From Microbacterium phyllosphaerae (GTDB taxonomy: Bacteria; Actinomycetota; Actinomycetes; Actinomycetales; Microbacteriaceae): a DNA stretch of 64,000 nt. This document shows positions 59,216 through 64,000 of the stretch, in pieces. Below the pieces are notes generated by a model. It saw only the letters and a program-made list of their open reading frames with translations, had not been told where the DNA came from and made no database searches. The stretch lies in assembly GCF_017876435.1 (NCBI RefSeq), contig NZ_JAGIOA010000001.1, positions 3,410,001 to 3,474,000 of the forward strand, written 5' to 3'. Positions within the stretch are counted from its first letter, which is position 1. The number at the start of each line of letters is the position of its first letter. Made by a program: the position numbers and the translations under genes.

Positions 59216-59268
59216 GCATACGAAGAGACCCACCGTCAGAACTCATGACGGTGGGTCTCTTCGTATGC
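59216..59268. terminator. Very strong bidirectional terminator
   Basis: A perfect 23-bp stem (59216-59238/59246-59268, outer bases GCATACGAAGAGACCC) with a 7-base loop lies between two converging genes and can stop transcripts from both. Confidence 0.9.
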
Positions 59269-59278
59269 GGGGTCTCGC

Positions 59279-61072
59279 TCAGCGCTTCGACTTGCGATAT
59301 CCGGCCTTCACGGCCGCCGCCTCACTCGAGAAGCAGGCCTCCGGCTTGGTCTTGGCGTAATACGCGCCGGACTTCACGTGGTAGATCATCGAGCTCGCGT
59401 TGCCCTTGATCGGCGCCCAGGCCAGGCAGTTCCAGGTCGAGACGGGCTTCGCCTGCGCGGGGTAGCTGACGACTCCGGTCGCCGCCGACACCTTCGCCGC
59501 CGAGATGTATCCGCTCTTCGTGCCGGTGACCTTGACCGTGATGCGCGACCGCACGAGACCTGCGGTCAGCGCGAGCGACGAGCTCGTCGCACCCTTGATC
59601 GCCTTGCCGTTCGCGTACCACTGGTACGAGAGCTTGGTGCCGCTCGTCCAGGTGCCGGGCGCAGCGGTCAGGCGCGAACCGAACAGCGCCGCGCCCTTGA
59701 TCCCGGGCACCGGAGCCGCGAGGATCCCCTTCACCGCAGCGGTCGCCGTCGAGCGCTTGGCCGCCGTCGCATACCCCGCCTTCGTACCGGTGACGACGAC
59801 GGTGATCGTCTTGACGGCTGCGGATGCCGGGATCTTGAACGAGGCCGCGGTCGCCTTCGAGACGGCGACACCGTTGACGTACCACTGGTACGCCAGCTTC
59901 GTGCCTGCTGTCCAGGTGCCGGGCTTGGCCGTGAGCGTCTGCCCGACGGTCGCCGTACCGGCGACGGTGGGCACGGGAGCGGCGAGCAACCGCAGTACCG
60001 CTCCGGTGGCGGCGGAAACGAGCGACTTCGGCGCGAACCCGGTCTTCGAACCGGTGACCGTGACGGTGATCCTCTTGCCACCGACCGCGGCCGCGAGCAC
60101 CAGAGACGACGTGGTCGACTTCGAGATGGCGACTCCATCCGCGTACCACTGGTAGCTCAGCACCGCGCCCGTGGTCCAGGCGCCGGGCGTGACCTTGAGC
60201 GTCTGGCCGACCGTGGCGGTACCGGCCACCGTGGGGGTGGAGCTGTCGATGATACGGAGGGCGGCGAGAACGGCCGAGACTCCCGAGGCGACGGACGATC
60301 CATCGAACTGCACCGTCGTCGCCTTGGCGAACGTCGGGGAATCGTTCCACCATTCCGACACCGCACCCGGTGCGGCTGACAGGAACGCGACCCGGTACTG
60401 CCCGACGGGCATCCCGCCGACCGCGTAGGTGCCACCGTCGGTGACGTAGTTCGCGGCCACCGCGGTCTCGCCGCTGCCATTGACCGGATAGACCGCGACC
60501 GCCACCTTGTTGCCCGCAAGGCTGACGCCCGCCGGCCCTGTGACGGCGCCCGAGATCAGCGCAGAGGGCTGAAGCGCGACGTCCTGGCCCGTGAGCCCTT
60601 CGGCCGGAAGCGCGACCGCCGCAGGTTCGGTGTCGAGCACCGCCCGCCCCTCCGAGAGCACCGAGAGGGTGAGATCGCCGATCGGCGCGCGCAGCACATA
60701 GGTTCCGTCGAGAGCGACGGATGCCGCCGCGACCGGCGTCGAGGCGTCGCCGTCGGCTGCGTAGGCCACGACGAAGGTGCGACCCGTCGTCGGCGCCGCC
60801 GGGAAGACGATCGTTCCCGAGATGTCAGCCGAGCCCTGGGGTGCATCTGCGGGAGGCGTGGCGACGAGGACCGCGGCATCTCCCAGAGCGAGGGGCAGCT
60901 GATCGGCGACCCCGGCGTGTGCCGGAGCGACGACCGTTGCAGGTGCTATCGCCGCGACCGGTCCGGATGCGGACGCCGGCGCCGCAACCGCGACGAGTGT
61001 CGACGCCAGCAGAGCGGCAGCGACGCCGATGGCCGCGACGCGCGACGAACGGGTGAGGGCAGGGAACACCAT
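59279..61072 (-). CDS. Secreted repeat protein with Ig-like repeats and C-terminal sunset-type domain
   Basis: The 597-residue protein has a signal peptide ending APASASG (about residue 36). A carboxypeptidase-regulatory/SpaA-like region (about 80-270) is followed by three ~85-residue repeats, each with TVAGTATVGQTL/PGTW..G.KLSYQWYANG and TVTVTGSKTGF or a variant. The C-terminus (residues ~540-597) has IKGNASSMIYHVKSGAYYAKTKPEACFSSEAAAVKAGYRKSKR-like sequence, the sunset/Ada-like cell-wall domain I recall from actinobacterial secreted proteins. No LPXTG. Expressed from a distant A/T-rich promoter near 61150. Likely an adhesin or wall protein. Confidence 0.82.
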   Translation of the reverse strand: MVFPALTRSSRVAAIGVAAALLASTLVAVAAPASASGPVAAIAPATVVAPAHAGVADQLPLALGDAAVLVATPPADAPQGSADISGTIVFPAAPTTGRTFVVAYAADGDASTPVAAASVALDGTYVLRAPIGDLTLSVLSEGRAVLDTEPAAVALPAEGLTGQDVALQPSALISGAVTGPAGVSLAGNKVAVAVYPVNGSGETAVAANYVTDGGTYAVGGMPVGQYRVAFLSAAPGAVSEWWNDSPTFAKATTVQFDGSSVASGVSAVLAALRIIDSSTPTVAGTATVGQTLKVTPGAWTTGAVLSYQWYADGVAISKSTTSSLVLAAAVGGKRITVTVTGSKTGFAPKSLVSAATGAVLRLLAAPVPTVAGTATVGQTLTAKPGTWTAGTKLAYQWYVNGVAVSKATAASFKIPASAAVKTITVVVTGTKAGYATAAKRSTATAAVKGILAAPVPGIKGAALFGSRLTAAPGTWTSGTKLSYQWYANGKAIKGATSSSLALTAGLVRSRITVKVTGTKSGYISAAKVSAATGVVSYPAQAKPVSTWNCLAWAPIKGNASSMIYHVKSGAYYAKTKPEACFSSEAAAVKAGYRKSKR

Positions 61073-61220
61073 GAGGCATCCTCTCGGGCACAGGACGTGG
61101 CCACGAGACCGCCGTCAGACACGGCGCTCTGGACAGATCACCTGAGATATAGATACACCGGAATACAGTTCCGCGCCACACTCGATGGAGAAATTACTCC
61201 GTCGCACCAGCCCTCGGTGT

Positions 61221-61823
61221 CTAGCGCAGCAGTCCGAGGTTCGCGAGCGCCTGGCGGATCAGCGTGCCGCGGCCGCCCTCCATCTCGGCGGCGACGGCGT
61301 CGGAGCCTGCGGCCTCGGGGGTGAACCAGGTGACCTCGAGCGCGTCCTGGCGCGGCTCGCAGGTGCCGGTCACGGGCACCACGAAAGCGAGCGAGACCGC
61401 GTGCTGCCGGTCGTCGTGATACGCGCTGACCCCAGGGATCGGGAAGTACTCGGCGACCGTGAAGGGCAGCGGCTGCGGCGGCAGCAGCGGAAAGGCCATC
61501 GGACCCAGGTCGTTCTCGACGTGACGGAACAGCGCGTCGCGGATCGTCTCGCCGAAGCGCACCCGCCCCGACACGATCGTGCGCGTCATCTCACCCATCG
61601 GAGTGGAGCGCAGCAGGATGCCGATCTCGATGACCTGGCCCGACCCGTCTGTGCGCACAGGGATCGCCTCGACGTACAGCATGGGCAGACGGCGGCGCGC
61701 CTCTTCGAGCTCGAAGTCGCTGAGCCAGCCCGGATTGCCGTCACGAGACGGGGTCTGCGCGGAGTCGAAACCTCCGAGACCGTCTTCGGGCTCGGGCTCG
61801 GGATCAGGTGTGCGGACGGACAT
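61221..61823 (-). CDS. DUF4916 (Nudix-like) protein
   Basis: The 200-residue protein has an N-terminal acidic tail and a Nudix-like fold: GWLSDFELEEARRRLPMLYVEAIPVR, ILLRSTPMGEMTRTIVSGRVRFGETIRDALFRHVENDLG (a Nudix-box remnant, about 75-112), LEVTWFTPEAAG. DUF4916 proteins lack the canonical REUxxE metal residues in part. AAAGGA precedes ATG 61823. It diverges from the carboxylesterase gene. Confidence 0.82.
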   Translation of the reverse strand: MSVRTPDPEPEPEDGLGGFDSAQTPSRDGNPGWLSDFELEEARRRLPMLYVEAIPVRTDGSGQVIEIGILLRSTPMGEMTRTIVSGRVRFGETIRDALFRHVENDLGPMAFPLLPPQPLPFTVAEYFPIPGVSAYHDDRQHAVSLAFVVPVTGTCEPRQDALEVTWFTPEAAGSDAVAAEMEGGRGTLIRQALANLGLLR

Positions 61824-61938
61824 GTGTCCTTTCTACCAGCCGCACCCGTGACCGGACACCGACTTGACAGCCGTCACCGGCATACGATTCGGGCTCCGGG
61901 CCGCACCCGTGTCAGACCCCACTGGCAGGATGGTGCAC

Positions 61939-62595
61939 GTGAGCGAAGAACTGACGATCGACGACGCCCTCACGCGCTGGTCCACCCCGGATCGGTCGGG
62001 CACACCGCTGCTGGTGCTGTTGCACGGCTACGGTGCCGACGAGCACGACCTGTTCGGACTGATGCCCTACCTGCCGAAGGGCATCGCCGTGGCATCCGTC
62101 GCCGCGCCACTCGCTCCCCCGTGGCCGATGCCCGGTCGCTCCTGGTACGCGATCGAGGGCCTCGACGGGCGCAACTCCGACTCCGTCACCGCGGCCGCCG
62201 AGGCGTTTCTGCGTTGGCTCGACGGCGCTGCGGCGAATGCTCCGACCGTGGCCCTCCTCGGCTTCTCGCAGGGCGCGGCCGTCGCGCTCCAGGCCATGCG
62301 CCTCTCCCCCGAACGGGTCGCCACGGTCGTGGCGCTCAGCGGATACGTCGCCGAGGGAGAGCTGCCGAACGACGACGCACTGACCGAGGCGAAGCCCCAC
62401 GTCTTCTGGGGGCGCGGCACCAATGACCAGGTGATTCCCGAGGCGCGCGTCGCCCACACGGCGCAGTGGCTTCCGGCGCATTCCGAGCTGTCGGGCCGCG
62501 TGTACACCGGGCTCACGCACAGCATCTCCGAAGACGAACTCCGAGACGTGCACACCTTCCTCGCGAAGTGGCTGGAGCGCGCGGCGAAGGGCTGA
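61939..62595 (+). CDS. Phospholipase/carboxylesterase-family alpha/beta hydrolase
   Basis: The ~218-residue hydrolase has VLLHGYGADEHDLFGLMPYL (about residue 27), the nucleophile motif LGFSQGAAVALQAM (Ser at about residue 110), and WGRGTNDQVIP plus THSISEDEL with the catalytic Asp and His. It belongs to the YpfH/carboxylesterase 2 family. GTG 61939 is preferred because CAGGAT lies seven bases upstream; ATG 61930 would overlap that element. Cytoplasmic. Confidence 0.85.
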   Translation: MSEELTIDDALTRWSTPDRSGTPLLVLLHGYGADEHDLFGLMPYLPKGIAVASVAAPLAPPWPMPGRSWYAIEGLDGRNSDSVTAAAEAFLRWLDGAAANAPTVALLGFSQGAAVALQAMRLSPERVATVVALSGYVAEGELPNDDALTEAKPHVFWGRGTNDQVIPEARVAHTAQWLPAHSELSGRVYTGLTHSISEDELRDVHTFLAKWLERAAKG

Positions 62596-62604
62596 ACGAC
62601 GACT

Positions 62605-62643
62605 GCGACACGCCCGGGGTTGCGGGAACGCGACACGCCCGGG
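62605..62643. repeat. Direct repeat upstream of the ABC-F leader
   Basis: GCGACACGCCCGGG occurs at 62605-62618 and 62630-62643, 25 bp apart, just before a TATCGT -10-like element (62644-62649). Two and a half helical turns suggest a regulator-binding pair. Confidence 0.45.
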
Positions 62644-62647
62644 TATC

Positions 62648-62799
62648 GTCGTGGAGTCCTGTCCGCCGTGTCTGGAAGTCCTTTGATCTGATCCGTCGCC
62701 TCCGCGCCCACTCTTTCGCGCGCTGACCCGACGATCGCCGACTCCACGGCAGACCATCACCGCTGTCTCTTTCGACTGCGCGTCCCGCTCAGACGGGAC
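62648..62799 (+). promoter_or_regulatory. Structured leader of the ABC-F gene
   Basis: GTCGTGGAGTC (62648-62658) pairs with GACTCCACGGC (62740-62750), an 11-bp stem with one G-U, enclosing ~80 bases. A second hairpin GTCCCG/CGGGAC (62782-62787/62794-62799) follows. Short frames such as GTG 62651-TGA 62686 (11 codons) lie inside. ABC-F antibiotic-resistance genes are often controlled by such attenuating leaders; function here is inference. Confidence 0.4.
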
Positions 62800-62846
62800 C
62801 ATCGGTGACCGGTGTCAGTGCACCCTCGCACTCGACAGGCGACACC

Positions 62847-64000
62847 ATGTCAATCCCCACTCTTCATTCCTCGGTCACTCTCGACCGTCTCACCTTCACC
62901 TGGCCCGACGGTACGACCGCGCTCGATGCGGTGTCCGGCTCGTTCGGCTCCGGTCGCACCGGTCTCGTCGGTCGCAACGGCGCGGGCAAGTCCACGCTGC
63001 TGCGCCTCATGGCCGGCGAGCTGACCCCGACCTCGGGGTTCCTCACCGCGACCGGTGAGGTCGCCTACCTGCCGCAGCAGCTCACGCTCGACGTCGATCG
63101 CAGGGTCGCCGATCTGCTCGGAATCGCCGCGCCTCTGGACGCGGTCCGGGCGATCGGCGCCGGCGACGTCGATCAGGCCCATTTCGATGCCGTCGGCGAC
63201 GAGTGGGACATCGAGGCACGCGCCGAGATGTCGCTCGCCGAAGCCGGTCTCGCACCCGAATTCCTCGACCGCACCGTCGGCGAGCTCTCGGGCGGTGAGG
63301 CCGTGCTCGTCGCGATCGCCGGCATCCGTCTGCGGCGCGCTCCGATCACCCTGCTCGACGAGCCGACCAACAACCTCGATCGCGACGCCCGCGCGAAGCT
63401 GGCGTCGATGGTCAGGTCGTGGAAGGGCACACTGATCGTGGTCAGCCACGATCTGTCGTTGCTCGAACTCATGGACGACACCGCCGAGCTCTATGCCCAG
63501 ACACTGAGCGTGTTCGGGGGCCCGTACTCCGAGTGGCGCGCGTGGCTGGACGCCGAGCAGGAGGCGGCGCGCCAGGCCGAGGTCACCGCGAAACAGGAGT
63601 TCCGAAAGGAGAAGCGTCAGCGAATCGAGGCCGAGGTGAAACTCGCCCACCGTGCCCGCACGGCGAAGAAGGCCGAGATCGAGAAGCGCGTGCCGAAGAT
63701 CATCGCGCACGGTCGCAAGATGGCCGCCGAGGTGTCGGCGGGCAGATTGCGCACCGAGGTCGGCGCGAAGGAGGATGCTGCGCGCACGGCTCTCGACGAG
63801 GCGGGGCGGCGCCTGCGCTCCGATGCCTCGATGAAGATCGAGCTGCCGGATCCGCAGGTGTCGCGCAGCCGCCGGATCGCCCAGATCGGCGACGGCGAGC
63901 ACTCGTGGATCATTCAGGGACCCGATCGCGTCGCGCTGATCGGGCCCAACGGTGCCGGCAAGACGACGCTGCTCGAACGGCTGATGGCGGATGCCGCTGA
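62847..64000 (+). CDS. ABC-F family ATPase, 3' end outside window
   Basis: The frame from ATG 62847 is open to the window end (at least 384 residues). The first nucleotide-binding domain has Walker A GRNGAGKST (about residue 48), signature VGELSGGEAVLVAIAG (about residue 150) and Walker B ITLLDEPTNNLD. A long charged linker (about 230-330, RQAEVTAKQEFRKEKRQRIEAE) separates it from a second domain beginning at GPNGAGKTT. No membrane domain. ABC-F proteins act on the ribosome, in translation or antibiotic protection. The linker length and leader favour the resistance type. Confidence 0.9.
   Translation, partial: MSIPTLHSSVTLDRLTFTWPDGTTALDAVSGSFGSGRTGLVGRNGAGKSTLLRLMAGELTPTSGFLTATGEVAYLPQQLTLDVDRRVADLLGIAAPLDAVRAIGAGDVDQAHFDAVGDEWDIEARAEMSLAEAGLAPEFLDRTVGELSGGEAVLVAIAGIRLRRAPITLLDEPTNNLDRDARAKLASMVRSWKGTLIVVSHDLSLLELMDDTAELYAQTLSVFGGPYSEWRAWLDAEQEAARQAEVTAKQEFRKEKRQRIEAEVKLAHRARTAKKAEIEKRVPKIIAHGRKMAAEVSAGRLRTEVGAKEDAARTALDEAGRRLRSDASMKIELPDPQVSRSRRIAQIGDGEHSWIIQGPDRVALIGPNGAGKTTLLERLMADAA

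Noticed and set aside
59378..60379. Rightward frame opposite the secreted repeat protein
   Set aside because: Its apparent repeats merely mirror the Ig-like repeats on the other strand; no start signal.
62605..62643. CRISPR-like repeat
   Set aside because: Only two copies of a 14-bp unit with an 11-bp spacer; no array and no cas genes.

Overview
The window reads as chromosome of a high-GC actinobacterium, most likely a Microbacterium-type member of the Microbacteriaceae. This rests on the very GC-rich coding, the full complement of menaquinone genes, the many actinobacteria-restricted domain families (DUF4229, DUF4916, DUF4287, DUF6421, DUF6716) and a marked preference for GGATGC/GCATCC in coding sequence. 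I could not run searches, so family calls come from motifs and recall.

Layout. 1-3510: envelope/membrane proteins of unknown role, a PadR regulator with its HAAS-type membrane partner, and a 50-residue membrane protein. 3558-7509: maltose-type ABC importer (malE, malF, malG, leftward) with two LacI-type operators and no ATPase gene. 7548-10125: YajQ, a hairpin-rich gap, a GntR regulator and an alpha/beta hydrolase. 10207-18304: FprA-type ferredoxin reductase, then a menaquinone block (polyprenyl diphosphate synthase, menG, menF, menD) mixed with a DUF402 protein, a PPK2 kinase and a PLDc_N membrane protein; menA lies apart at 51595. 18404-27954: DsbA-like oxidoreductase, GDPD membrane enzyme, PQQ-type sugar dehydrogenase lipoprotein, a rhomboid-like/DUF2156 fusion, ArfB, and a TetR/Tet-type efflux pair. 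27964-31432: isochorismatase-fold hydrolase plus zinc dehydrogenase, divergent from a LacI regulator that is translationally coupled to an AraC regulator.

31526-39056: an iron-regulated operon. A DtxR/IdeR-type box precedes a siderophore-binding lipoprotein, two FecCD permeases, an ATPase, and a pair of exporter-fold ABC half-transporters whose ATP sites are asymmetrically degenerate. 39133: LtrA. 40439-43010: an island that looks acquired. It holds a three-gene leftward operon headed by an Abi_2/AbiF-family HEPN protein, a strongly folded ~70-nt RNA element with its own promoter just upstream, a small Cys-containing ORF, and a tRNA 3'-end fragment resembling an attachment-site scar. 44199-50165: a nonulosonic-acid (sialic/Kdn-like) surface glycan cluster (GT2, polysialyltransferase-like enzyme, NeuA-HAD fusion, short NeuB, DUF6716). 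50318-59196: housekeeping and small DUF genes, menA, an Lrp-type regulator divergent from a DUF6421-SDR operon, an MFS transporter and a threonine aldolase. 59279-64000: a secreted repeat protein, a Nudix-like DUF4916 protein, a carboxylesterase, and an ABC-F protein (cut by the window end) with a structured leader.

A recurring feature is the start-site architecture. At least 17 genes have TANNNT exactly six bases before an ATG/GTG, the arrangement expected for leaderless transcripts; the other genes carry Shine-Dalgarno sequences or are coupled by 4-bp ATGA/GTGA overlaps. I used this to fix several starts. The most promising undescribed material is the Abi/HEPN island with its folded RNA and two unfamiliar downstream genes.
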